Shown here piece by piece: positions 16,461 through 24,655 of a DNA stretch of 64,000 nucleotides. Positions within the stretch are counted from its first letter, which is position 1; every line of letters starts with the position of its first letter. Under the pieces are notes generated by a model. It was not told where the DNA came from. It saw only the letters and a program-made list of their open reading frames with translations, and made no database searches. Origin of the DNA: Bacteroidales bacterium (GTDB lineage Bacteria; Bacteroidota; Bacteroidia; Bacteroidales; Muribaculaceae); assembly GCA_003150235.1 (NCBI GenBank), contig QAMW01000006.1, positions 1-64,000 of the forward strand, in the 5' to 3' direction. The position numbers and the translations under genes are program-made.

Positions 16461-18806
16461 ATGAAACTGACAAAACTACTCGCCACGGCACTGATAGCCG
16501 CCTGTGGCAGCACTGCACTCCATGCCGCGCCGGTGATACCGCGTGATGAGGCGATGGAACAGCGTATCGACAAGCTTCTGAAGAAGATGACGCTCGATGA
16601 AAAAGTAGGGCAGATGGCAGAGCTTACACTCGGTGTGCTTGGCGGACCATTTGACCCCGCGACACGCTCCGACTTCACCATTTCCAAAGATTCGCTCGAC
16701 AAAATTCTCGGCAAATACAAGGTAGGCTCAATACTCAACGTAGCCGACATCGCACTTACCCCCGAGCAATGGTACTCGATAGTGTCACAGATACAGGCTT
16801 ACTCGATGGAGCATATCGGCATACCGTGTATCTACGGTCTCGACATGAATCACGGTGCAAGCTACACCATGGGTGCCACCCTCTTCCCGCAAAATATCAA
16901 CATGGGCGCTACATTCAACCGCGAACTCGCACGTCGCGGAGGCGAGATAACCGCCTATGAGACCCGCGCAAGCGATGTGCCCTGGACCTACAATCCGACA
17001 GTCGACCTCGGTCGTGACCCGCGTTGGCCTCGTATCTGGGAAAACTATGGCGAGGATGCCTACCTGAGCGCACAGATGGGCAGCGCGACAGTGCTCGGTA
17101 TGCAGGGTCCCGACCCCAATCATATCGACCGCTACCATATAGCATCCAACCTGAAGCACTTCATGGGCTACGGCGTACCGGTGAGCGGAAAAGACCGCAC
17201 CCACTCGTCGATCGGCGAGCAGGAGATGCGTGAGAAGCATTTCGCACCCTATCTGGAAGCAATACGCAACGGCAAGTCGCTCTCGATAATGGTCAACTCG
17301 ACCACCAACAACGGTGTTCCCTTCCACGCTAACGCCAAATATCTCACCCAATGGCTGAAGGAAGAACTCGAATGGGACGGCATGATCGTGACCGACTGGG
17401 CGGACATCAACAACCTCTACACCCGCGAATATGTGGCAACCGACAAGAAAGACGCTATACGCCTTGCCATCAACGCCGGTATCGACATGGCGATGGAGCC
17501 GTATGACGTGGATTTCTGCACACTGCTGAAAGAGCTTGTGGAGGAGGGAGAAGTGCCCATGAGCCGTATCGATGACGCGTGTGCGCGCATCCTACGTCTG
17601 AAAATGCGCCTCGGACTCTTTGAGTACCCCGACACCAAATGGACCGACTATCCGCTTTTCGGCTCAAAAGAGTTTGCCGACGCATCGCGTCAGGCAGCAG
17701 AGGAGTCAATGGTATTGCTGAAAAACGACAACGCACTTCTTCCTATATCCACCGGCAAGCGCATCCTCGTCACCGGTCCTAACGCCAACTCCATGAGATC
17801 GCTCAACGGCGGCTGGACCTACACCTGGCAGGGGCAGTTCACCGACATGATAGCCGGTCATCACAACACCATCTACAAGAGTCTCGCCAACCGCTTCGGT
17901 CAGGAAAATATCGTGCTTGAAGAGGGCGTGAAATATCTTGACTACCAGTGGGGCGGCAATTTCGGACCGGAAGACGCCTCAGGCATAGCCAAGGCGGTTG
18001 AAGCGGCAAAGAATGTAGACATCATCGTTGCCTGCGTAGGCGAGACAAGCTACTGCGAGACCCCGGGCAACATCAACGACCTCAACCTGTCGGCTAACCA
18101 GATAAAGCTCGTCACCGAACTGTCGAAGACCGGCAAGCCTATCGTGCTTATACTCAACGAGGGTCGTCCGCGCCTTATCGGTGAAATCGAACCGCTTGCC
18201 GGAGCAATCGTCGACATCATGCTTCCCGGTAATTACGGAGGCGAGGCACTTGCATCGCTGCTTTCGGGTGATGCCAACTTCAGCGGTCGACTCCCCATCA
18301 CATATCCGAAGCACAGCGCCGCCCTCATCACCTACGACTACAAGAAGGGCGAAAGCTCACAGACCATGTCGGGTGCTTACAACTATGATGCCGTGGTGGA
18401 TGTGCAGTGGATGTTCGGTACAGGATTGAGCTACACCACTTATAAATACTCCAATCTGCGCGTCAACAAGCCGGAGTTCAAGGCAGGCGACACACTCATA
18501 TTCAGCCTTGAGGTGACCAACACCGGTAAAATGGCTGGCAAGGAGAGCGTATTGCTCTACTCAAGCGACCTTGTTGCCTCGACTTCGCCCGATGTGCGCC
18601 GTCTGCGCCAGTTTGAGAAAATCGAACTGCAGCCGGGCGAGACCAAGACCGTCAGCCTGACTGTACCCGCCAACGACCTCGCGTTTGTAGGATATGATGA
18701 AAAATGGGTGCTTGAAAAGGGTGATTTCCGCATTCAGGTAGGCGACCAGGTAATCAACGTGCGCGCCACCGAGACAAAGAAGTGGGACACCCCCAACCGC
18801 GACTGA
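16461..18806 (+). CDS. Glycoside hydrolase family 3 (beta-glucosidase-like)
   Basis: A 781-residue exported GH3 enzyme that would release terminal beta-linked sugars, most often glucose or xylose, by a retaining mechanism. After a signal peptide (M-K-L-T-K-L-L-A-T-A-L-I) comes the (beta/alpha)8 domain with K-H-F-M-G-Y and the nucleophile in M-I-V-T-D-W-A-D (Asp312). It continues into the alpha/beta sandwich domain and a C-terminal fibronectin III-like domain (from about residue 670). The length fits bglX-type enzymes. Third gene of a likely operon, so the TPR and barrel proteins may serve glycan use; substrate not readable from sequence. Confidence 0.9.
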   Translation: MKLTKLLATALIAACGSTALHAAPVIPRDEAMEQRIDKLLKKMTLDEKVGQMAELTLGVLGGPFDPATRSDFTISKDSLDKILGKYKVGSILNVADIALTPEQWYSIVSQIQAYSMEHIGIPCIYGLDMNHGASYTMGATLFPQNINMGATFNRELARRGGEITAYETRASDVPWTYNPTVDLGRDPRWPRIWENYGEDAYLSAQMGSATVLGMQGPDPNHIDRYHIASNLKHFMGYGVPVSGKDRTHSSIGEQEMREKHFAPYLEAIRNGKSLSIMVNSTTNNGVPFHANAKYLTQWLKEELEWDGMIVTDWADINNLYTREYVATDKKDAIRLAINAGIDMAMEPYDVDFCTLLKELVEEGEVPMSRIDDACARILRLKMRLGLFEYPDTKWTDYPLFGSKEFADASRQAAEESMVLLKNDNALLPISTGKRILVTGPNANSMRSLNGGWTYTWQGQFTDMIAGHHNTIYKSLANRFGQENIVLEEGVKYLDYQWGGNFGPEDASGIAKAVEAAKNVDIIVACVGETSYCETPGNINDLNLSANQIKLVTELSKTGKPIVLILNEGRPRLIGEIEPLAGAIVDIMLPGNYGGEALASLLSGDANFSGRLPITYPKHSAALITYDYKKGESSQTMSGAYNYDAVVDVQWMFGTGLSYTTYKYSNLRVNKPEFKAGDTLIFSLEVTNTGKMAGKESVLLYSSDLVASTSPDVRRLRQFEKIELQPGETKTVSLTVPANDLAFVGYDEKWVLEKGDFRIQVGDQVINVRATETKKWDTPNRD

Positions 18807-18828
18807 CCCTCCCAACCGGAAAATGTAT

Positions 18829-18870
18829 AAGGATGATTTGCGCATCAAAGTCGCAAATCATCCTTTTTAT
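18829..18870 (+). terminator. Terminator after the GH3 gene
   Basis: A 14-bp perfect stem (AAGGATGATTTGCG / CGCAAATCATCCTT) with a TTTTTAT tail begins 22 bases past the GH3 stop. It closes the 11.7-18.8 kb operon. Confidence 0.9.
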
Positions 18871-18944
18871 ATACGGAAGAATGTATTTTCGGGGAAGACG
18901 GAAAGTTTTTTCTTTTTATATGTGTGATTTTGATGGATTTTTCG

Positions 18945-18952
18945 TAGTTTTG
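18945..18952 (+). promoter_or_regulatory. Possible -7 element before the FN3 cargo gene
   Basis: TAGTTTTG matches TAnnTTTG and is followed by a leader of about 135 bases without an evident riboswitch fold. No -33 box at standard spacing, so the call is tentative. Confidence 0.35.
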
Positions 18953-19092
18953 CGAGTCTTTTGTTGCTGTTGTGGACATTTACTATGTGTTTTGATAGCA
19001 GTCACAACATTGATCACCTATATAACCCGTGAACTTGAAATCACCGAGACAGTACGCGTATCACGCAATGCACTCACTAAATCAATCATTAT

Positions 19093-21351
19093 ATGTTAAA
19101 TTTTACACCTTTTATCCGGGCGTTTGCCACAACAACCGCACTGATTTCAGCATCGGCTATGACCGGTGCGGAATTCACACCGGCAGCCCCCGGAAACCTG
19201 CAGGGACAATCCCAGGCAGGAAATGTCTATCTCACATGGAACTGGGGCAACGAGGGTCCTGTAATATTTTCATCCGGTTTTGAGGATGAAGAGTTTCCGC
19301 CTGAAGGCTGGGGCACGACCGACTGTGCGCTGGATCCTGTAGGGAACTGGTCGCGATTTGAAGGCGACTCGGAGGAAGTGCCGTTCTTTCACGGGTCGGC
19401 ATCTGCCATTCTTCAGTTTGCCGAGGAGATTGTCGATGACGATCCCGAGTCGATTCATCAGGACGAATGGCTTGTAGCAATGCCTACACCCGGAGCCACA
19501 TATCTCGACTTCTGGTATTATATCCATCCCCAACTGTTTGAAGATGGCAAATGGAGAGACTTCCCCGACCACTATTACGTGATGATTTCCCGCGACTGCG
19601 GTGAAACATGGACCGAATTATGGGATGCCCGTTGGGACATGGGCAACGTAGACGCGATGCAGCAGGCATCGCTGTTTCTTGGCGAGCCCACTGACGAAAA
19701 CACGTTTGTTGCCTTCCGGGGACTCAGCGGTGAAACAGAGTCACTGTATTACGTATGGTTTATCGACGACGTGGAATTTCGCGGTATAGATGAAACAGCG
19801 AAAAAAGCGCCACAGCTCACCATGAGCAAACCGGGCAACCGGCCGGCATTTCCCGCAGGCATGAAGACTCATCGCCAATTCACCAGTAAGTCCAAGGTGA
19901 AAGCAAAGACTCTCCGCAGCACACCGGAAGAGGAATGGCTCAACGCAGGTCAGACCACTTTCCGCGTCTATTGCGACAATGAGATGACGGGCGACTACAT
20001 CAAGACAAGATATTTCACCGACACGTCGCTCAAGGAGCCGGGCGTACATACTTTTTCCGTAATGGCATGGAACGAGGCGGAAGATATAGAATATGAAGCC
20101 TCTACAATTGACGTGGATGTAGATGTTGCCACATTCAACCCCGTGACTAATCTCAAAGTCTCCTATGAAGAAACAGGTAACGGCCGCTACAATGTCAGCG
20201 CCCTATGGGATCTTCCGGAAGGGAAGCGTGTACCCGCATATTACCGCGTGTATCTCAACGGCAAGTCGATAGGATGGATTGACGAGAGTGAAGAAAATGA
20301 ACGTGCCATAACTCAGTCGGGGCTGTATAAAGGTATATACACTTTCGAAGTCGAGGCAAATTACTATGGGCCTGACGGAGCGGCTGAACGTGTCAGCGCC
20401 ACAGTCACCCCCGGAACCGTTGCATCCGTCGAAAATCTCGTTGCCGACATCCAGGGCAACAATGTCAGCCTCTCATGGAAAGCACCCGAAGCAAGCGGAG
20501 TGACTTACGATGTCTACCGCGGAAGCGAAAGAGTGGGCGCCAACATAAGCGAGACAAGCTTTGTCGACGCGGGTGTTGATGACGGAATGTACCGCTACAA
20601 TATTCATGTAGTGTATCCCGACGGTCAAATATCGCTGCCTGTCTATGCCGATGTAGAGATAGGCGACATAATGCCGGTGTCACTCCCTGTTGTCGCCGAT
20701 TTCAATGACGGACACCTTCCTGCAGGCTGGATGATTGAGCTGATCGACCCCCGTCAAAACGTCAAGGAGATGTATGCATGGCGTTTCGACAACTGGTTTG
20801 AAAGTGAATTCCCCGCCGAACTCGGACATCAGGAGGGCTTTGCCTCAGTAAGCGGTGTTGCAGCCGCCATGAATAAACTTGAGTGCCATCTTGTAACACC
20901 GCTGATATCATTCCCCGCTGATTCACAGCCGGAAGTATCATTCATCAGTTTCTATGGTGAGGAGAAACCGGGACCGCTGGGATCGGCAGTTTTTGAGTTC
21001 CGCTATTGTAAGGAAAATGAATCGGAGTGGACGGTGATTAAAGATCTCGCGGCTGTTGAAAACGGTCGACAGAGCTATCCTCTTTCCGTCCTTGCAGGAA
21101 GTAACGCCCAATTATGCTGGAGTTTCCTCTCATGCAATTCGGGCTATGCCTTGGTGGATGACATACATATCAGTAATGCTGCCGGTATTGACACTCCGGA
21201 AATGTTACCGGCAAGCGGCTTAGCTGATGTATATACCATAGACGGCAGGAAAGTGCTGGAACAACAGCCTGTCGAATCACTTTCATCGCTGCGGGGCGGC
21301 ATATATGTGGTCAAGGTCGGTGACGTGACCTACAAACTGCTTTGCAAATAA
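19093..21351 (+). CDS. Multidomain type IX cargo with FN3 repeats
   Basis: A 752-residue exported protein. After a signal peptide (start ATG at 19093) there is a short FN3-like segment, then a jelly-roll of the choice-of-anchor J/cleaved adhesin kind (G-F-E-D-E-E-F-P-P-E-G-W, later W-F-I-D-D-V). Fibronectin III-like repeats follow (near residues 340-520, with N-V-S-L-S-W-K-A-P), then a second jelly-roll (A-D-F-N-D-G-H-L-P-A-G-W, ending A-L-V-D-D-I). A C-terminal type IX sorting tail closes it (V-Y-T-I-D-G-R-K-V, G-G-I-Y-V-V-K-V). Such architecture is common in surface adhesins and peptidase-associated proteins; no catalytic centre is visible. It stands alone between two terminators. Confidence 0.8.
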   Translation: MLNFTPFIRAFATTTALISASAMTGAEFTPAAPGNLQGQSQAGNVYLTWNWGNEGPVIFSSGFEDEEFPPEGWGTTDCALDPVGNWSRFEGDSEEVPFFHGSASAILQFAEEIVDDDPESIHQDEWLVAMPTPGATYLDFWYYIHPQLFEDGKWRDFPDHYYVMISRDCGETWTELWDARWDMGNVDAMQQASLFLGEPTDENTFVAFRGLSGETESLYYVWFIDDVEFRGIDETAKKAPQLTMSKPGNRPAFPAGMKTHRQFTSKSKVKAKTLRSTPEEEWLNAGQTTFRVYCDNEMTGDYIKTRYFTDTSLKEPGVHTFSVMAWNEAEDIEYEASTIDVDVDVATFNPVTNLKVSYEETGNGRYNVSALWDLPEGKRVPAYYRVYLNGKSIGWIDESEENERAITQSGLYKGIYTFEVEANYYGPDGAAERVSATVTPGTVASVENLVADIQGNNVSLSWKAPEASGVTYDVYRGSERVGANISETSFVDAGVDDGMYRYNIHVVYPDGQISLPVYADVEIGDIMPVSLPVVADFNDGHLPAGWMIELIDPRQNVKEMYAWRFDNWFESEFPAELGHQEGFASVSGVAAAMNKLECHLVTPLISFPADSQPEVSFISFYGEEKPGPLGSAVFEFRYCKENESEWTVIKDLAAVENGRQSYPLSVLAGSNAQLCWSFLSCNSGYALVDDIHISNAAGIDTPEMLPASGLADVYTIDGRKVLEQQPVESLSSLRGGIYVVKVGDVTYKLLCK

Positions 21352-21375
21352 TCGTGACCTGACTTGAATAAATAC

Positions 21376-21421
21376 AACTAAGAGAGGGTGCATCGGAAAT
21401 CCGATGCACCCTCTCTTAGTT
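21376..21421. terminator. Bidirectional terminator between convergent genes
   Basis: A 21-bp perfect stem with an AAAT loop lies between the FN3 cargo gene (plus) and cysK (minus). Both outer flanks can give short T-rich tails, so it probably ends both transcripts. Confidence 0.88.
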
Positions 21422-21431
21422 CTTACTGATT

Positions 21432-22379
21432 TCAGAGGGGATATTGGTCGAAGGCGTAGAGGAGGGTTGAGAGGTAGCGTTCGCCGGTGTCGGGAAGAAG
21501 TGCTACGATGGTCTTGCCGGCGTTTTCGGGGCGCTTCGCAATCTGCTCGGCGGCATACATAGCCGCGCCCGAGGAAATGCCTACCAGCAGACCTTCGAGG
21601 CGCGCCAAATTTCGGGATGCCTTTATCGCATCGTCATCCGTTACGCGTATTATCTCATCAACGACCGATGAATCGTAATTGCCGGGGATGAATCCGGCAC
21701 CGATACCTTGAATCTTGTGAGGTCCCGGCTTGTCGCCCGACAAGACTGCGGAACTGTCGGGCTCGACGGCGATAGCCTTTACTGCCGGATTCAGCTCCTT
21801 GAGCCGTCGCGCTGTGCCGCAAAGAGTGCCTCCGGTACCGACACAAGCCACGAAGAAATCAACCTTGCCATCGGTGTCGCGCCATATTTCCTCAGCGGTG
21901 GTATGGTAATGACGTGCGGGATTTGCCGGATTCTCAAACTGCTGCGGGATGTAAGAGCCCGGAGTAGCCTGATTGAGTTCATCGGCACGGCGTATAGCCC
22001 CTGCCATCCCTTCCTGACCGGGAGTAAGCACAAGAGTGGCACCGAGAGCCTTGAGAAGATTCTGACGCTCGACACTCATGGTATCAGGCATCGTCAGTAT
22101 AAGTTTGTAGCCTTTCACGGCAGCCACCCATGCAAGTCCGATGCCGGTGTTTCCGCTCGTCGGCTCAATAATCGTGGCACCGGGAGAAAGCAGCCCGCGT
22201 TTCTCGGCATCCTCAATCATGGCAAAGGCTATGCGGTCCTTCACGCTCCCGCCGGGATTGAAACTCTCTATTTTTACAAGCAGACGGGCGTGGAGGTTGT
22301 CGGTTTTCTCGATATTGGCAACTTCAAGCAACGGGGTATTTCCGATAAGTTCGGTAAGTGATTTATAAACCTTAGCCAT
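21432..22379 (-). CDS. cysK: Cysteine synthase A
   Basis: O-acetylserine sulfhydrylase, a 315-residue cytoplasmic PLP enzyme that makes cysteine from O-acetylserine and sulfide. The PLP lysine is in N-P-G-G-S-V-K-D-R-I (Lys47). The substrate loop T-S-G-N-T-G and the glycine loop G-T-G-G-T matching the phosphate-binding site are both present. The length matches CysK rather than cystathionine beta-synthase fusions. It has its own promoter directly upstream and is apparently monocistronic. It supplies the cysteine that SufS, encoded elsewhere in this window, uses as sulfur source. Confidence 0.95.
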   Translation of the reverse strand: MAKVYKSLTELIGNTPLLEVANIEKTDNLHARLLVKIESFNPGGSVKDRIAFAMIEDAEKRGLLSPGATIIEPTSGNTGIGLAWVAAVKGYKLILTMPDTMSVERQNLLKALGATLVLTPGQEGMAGAIRRADELNQATPGSYIPQQFENPANPARHYHTTAEEIWRDTDGKVDFFVACVGTGGTLCGTARRLKELNPAVKAIAVEPDSSAVLSGDKPGPHKIQGIGAGFIPGNYDSSVVDEIIRVTDDDAIKASRNLARLEGLLVGISSGAAMYAAEQIAKRPENAGKTIVALLPDTGERYLSTLLYAFDQYPL

Positions 22380-22403
22380 AATGAATGATATTTAATGATT
22401 TTG

Positions 22404-22434
22404 CAAAATTAGTCGCATAACGGTTATCATGCAA
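22404..22434 (-). promoter_or_regulatory. cysK promoter
   Basis: On the minus strand, TTG (plus-strand 22432-22434) and TAATTTTG (22404-22411) are separated by 20 bases, matching the Bacteroidota consensus, 25 bases from the cysK start. Confidence 0.55.
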
Positions 22435-22465
22435 TAGCATAAACGCAATAGCGGTGACTAATTGT

Positions 22466-23401
22466 TCAGAAAGAGATGCGATAAGTGTCGTAAATCACTG
22501 AACGCCCCCCAAATTCCTCCTTGTGAGCAACCATGCCTTCATTAAGATACCAGCCTCCATCCTCATTGGATGTGCCGAAATCAAAATATGAGGCATCTGT
22601 GAAGCGGTTAAATATCACATCATGATAGATGACATCGGTAGCATATATCTCCTTGCCTTCGGGAGTGGCGGCGGCATACTGGAGATGAAGCACCCCGTTA
22701 CATATATAGATAACGGCACCGGCGACCACCTCACTCTCATGACGCGCTACAAAGAAGCGTATTTCCGCCGGGAACGCCTTGTGCAGACGCTCAAGCTCGG
22801 AAGCGGTATGCACCGGCACAGTGTTATGTCTTACCCGGCGGTCATCGACAATAATCTGCCAGAAAAGATTGACATCGTCCACTTCCTCAACCGATATGCC
22901 GAAGCGCCGCTGACGCTTCAACGCGCGCTTGCCAAGACGGCTTGAAGGCACGGGATTGCGCAAGTCAACCGCAGTGGCAAGATTGCGCACCGTGAGAGCC
23001 GCATCATTACGGAAAAGCGCGTAAAGATCCTCATCGGAAGGCTGACGATGATATATGTGGGGGACAGGCTTGTAAATCAGCGCGGAAAATCCCTGCTCGC
23101 GGCAGTATGCCTTCACGGCATCAAACCACCGGAGCGGGTCGACACCCGATGTGGTGTCAGTCATCACGAATCCCCCGTAGGTAAGTCCCGTATGAGATGA
23201 CAGCACGTCACTCCCCACAGTCGCCGGAAGAAGCGTGACAAGTTCCCCCGAGTCATCATAGAGCATCAGGGAGTGGTCGGGAAAACGGTCGGCATGATAG
23301 TCCATATAGTCACGTTTCAAAAGAAATGTGGCGTTTTTGGAGCGACCGACAAACGCGTCCCATACCTCCTTGTCGGCGACAGAATAGCGGACTACGCGCA
23401 T
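22466..23401 (-). CDS. GNAT/FemAB-like acyltransferase family protein
   Basis: A 311-residue protein resembling the FemAB-like branch of the GNAT fold: an N-terminal half with Y-K-P-V-P-H-I-Y, then K-R-Q-R-R-F-G (residues near 165), and a C-terminal GNAT-like segment with A-G-A-V-I-Y-I followed by Y-F-D-F-G-T-S-N-E-D-G-G and K-E-E-F-G-G. Members transfer amino-acyl or acyl groups to peptidoglycan precursors, polysaccharides or other acceptors; the acceptor here is unknown. Its ATG overlaps the stop of the upstream alcohol dehydrogenase gene by one base, so the two are translationally coupled. Confidence 0.7.
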   Translation of the reverse strand: MRVVRYSVADKEVWDAFVGRSKNATFLLKRDYMDYHADRFPDHSLMLYDDSGELVTLLPATVGSDVLSSHTGLTYGGFVMTDTTSGVDPLRWFDAVKAYCREQGFSALIYKPVPHIYHRQPSDEDLYALFRNDAALTVRNLATAVDLRNPVPSSRLGKRALKRQRRFGISVEEVDDVNLFWQIIVDDRRVRHNTVPVHTASELERLHKAFPAEIRFFVARHESEVVAGAVIYICNGVLHLQYAAATPEGKEIYATDVIYHDVIFNRFTDASYFDFGTSNEDGGWYLNEGMVAHKEEFGGRSVIYDTYRISF

Positions 23402-24576
23402 CAGAGCATCAGTTTATAAATCTCTTCCGTGTCGGCAGGGGTGAGTTTCACATATCCACCAATCGGGTTACCCTTATGCTCGTGAAGTTTCGCCACAAGA
23501 CGGTCGATGTCAGGTGACTCTATACCAAGTTCACCAAGCGTGACCGGCATACCTATGCTGCGGTAAAAATCTTTCAAGCGGGCTATGCCCTCTTCCGCAA
23601 TCTCGCGTTCACTGCGTCCGGCAGCCCCGACTTTCATCACGCGCTCGGCAAACTGCGCCACCTTCGACGGATTGGTGCGTATAACCCAAGTCATCCAGGC
23701 GGGATTGACCACGGCAAGCCCGGCACCGTGAGCCACATCGTAAATCGCACTCAGTTCATGCTCGATAAAGTGAGATGCCCAGTCCTCGACACGACCGGTG
23801 CCGCACAGTCCGTTATGGGCGAGTGTCGCGCTCCACATGATGTTGGCACGGGCATCGTAGTCAAGCGGATTATCCATTATCTTATGCGCTTCAGCAATGA
23901 TTGCCGTGAGGAGTCCTTCTGCCACGCGGTCAGTGGTCTCGCATCCGGACGTATTGCTGAAATAACGCTCGAAAATGTGAGCCATCATGTCCACAATTCC
24001 GCAGGCGGTCTGATAAGGCGGAAGGGTAAAAGTAAGTTCCGGATTCATCACCGCGAAACGGGGGCGCAGGGCACTCTCCGTGCGGAGGCTCAGTTTGATA
24101 AGCCCGTCTTTTTTAGTGATGACCGAATTACCTGACCCTTCGCTGCCGGCAGCCGGAATCGTCAACACGACACCCACAGGCATCGCCTTCTCAACTATCT
24201 TCTTTCCACAATAGAAATCCCAGAAATCACCCTCATAAGGCACACCGCAGGCAATACCTTTCGCGGTGTCAATCACCGATCCGCCTCCTACGGCGAGCAG
24301 GAAATCAATGCCATGAGCGCGCACAAGCTCTATGCCTTCATATACACGGTCGTCGGTAGGGTTAGGGCATATGCCCCCCATTTCCTCCCATATCACGCCC
24401 GCATCGTCGAGCGACTTTTTCACCCGGTCAAGCAGACCGCTGCGCACCACCGAGCCGCCTCCATAGACAATGAGCGCCTTTTTGCCGCCAAACTGCTTTA
24501 CGAGGTCGCCGGTAAGGGCTTCCGTGTCACGTCCGAACACAAATTTCGTAGGACTCCAAAATGTGAAATTATTCAT
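23401..24576 (-). CDS. Iron-containing alcohol dehydrogenase
   Basis: A 391-residue group III alcohol dehydrogenase resembling YqhD and clostridial butanol dehydrogenases, which reduce aldehydes with NAD(P)H. The dinucleotide motif G-G-G-S-V-I-D-T-A-K is clear. Metal ligands fall in G-I-V-D-M-M-A-H (Asp and His), F-I-E-H-E-L and D-V-A-H-G-A-G. It is the first gene of a two-gene unit with the GNAT-like gene. A terminator separates it from yidC upstream, so it probably starts its own transcript. Physiological substrate cannot be told. Confidence 0.9.
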   Translation of the reverse strand: MNNFTFWSPTKFVFGRDTEALTGDLVKQFGGKKALIVYGGGSVVRSGLLDRVKKSLDDAGVIWEEMGGICPNPTDDRVYEGIELVRAHGIDFLLAVGGGSVIDTAKGIACGVPYEGDFWDFYCGKKIVEKAMPVGVVLTIPAAGSEGSGNSVITKKDGLIKLSLRTESALRPRFAVMNPELTFTLPPYQTACGIVDMMAHIFERYFSNTSGCETTDRVAEGLLTAIIAEAHKIMDNPLDYDARANIMWSATLAHNGLCGTGRVEDWASHFIEHELSAIYDVAHGAGLAVVNPAWMTWVIRTNPSKVAQFAERVMKVGAAGRSEREIAEEGIARLKDFYRSIGMPVTLGELGIESPDIDRLVAKLHEHKGNPIGGYVKLTPADTEEIYKLML

Positions 24577-24599
24577 GGATAAAAGTTGTTTGATTATAA

Positions 24600-24645
24600 A
24601 GAAGGTAGCTAAAATAGCCGGTAAAAGCCATCTTAGCTACCTTTG
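24600..24645 (-). terminator. Terminator after yidC
   Basis: On the minus strand an interrupted stem (AAAGGTAGCTAAGATGGC / GGCTATTTTAGCTACCTT) ends in TTCTTTAT, 11 bases after the yidC stop. Confidence 0.8.
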
Positions 24646-24655
24646 TTATTGTTGA

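Noticed and set aside
18960..19092. Long leader before the FN3 cargo gene as a riboswitch
   Set aside because: No convincing conserved fold or ligand-class motif by eye; the leader may only be an untranslated region.
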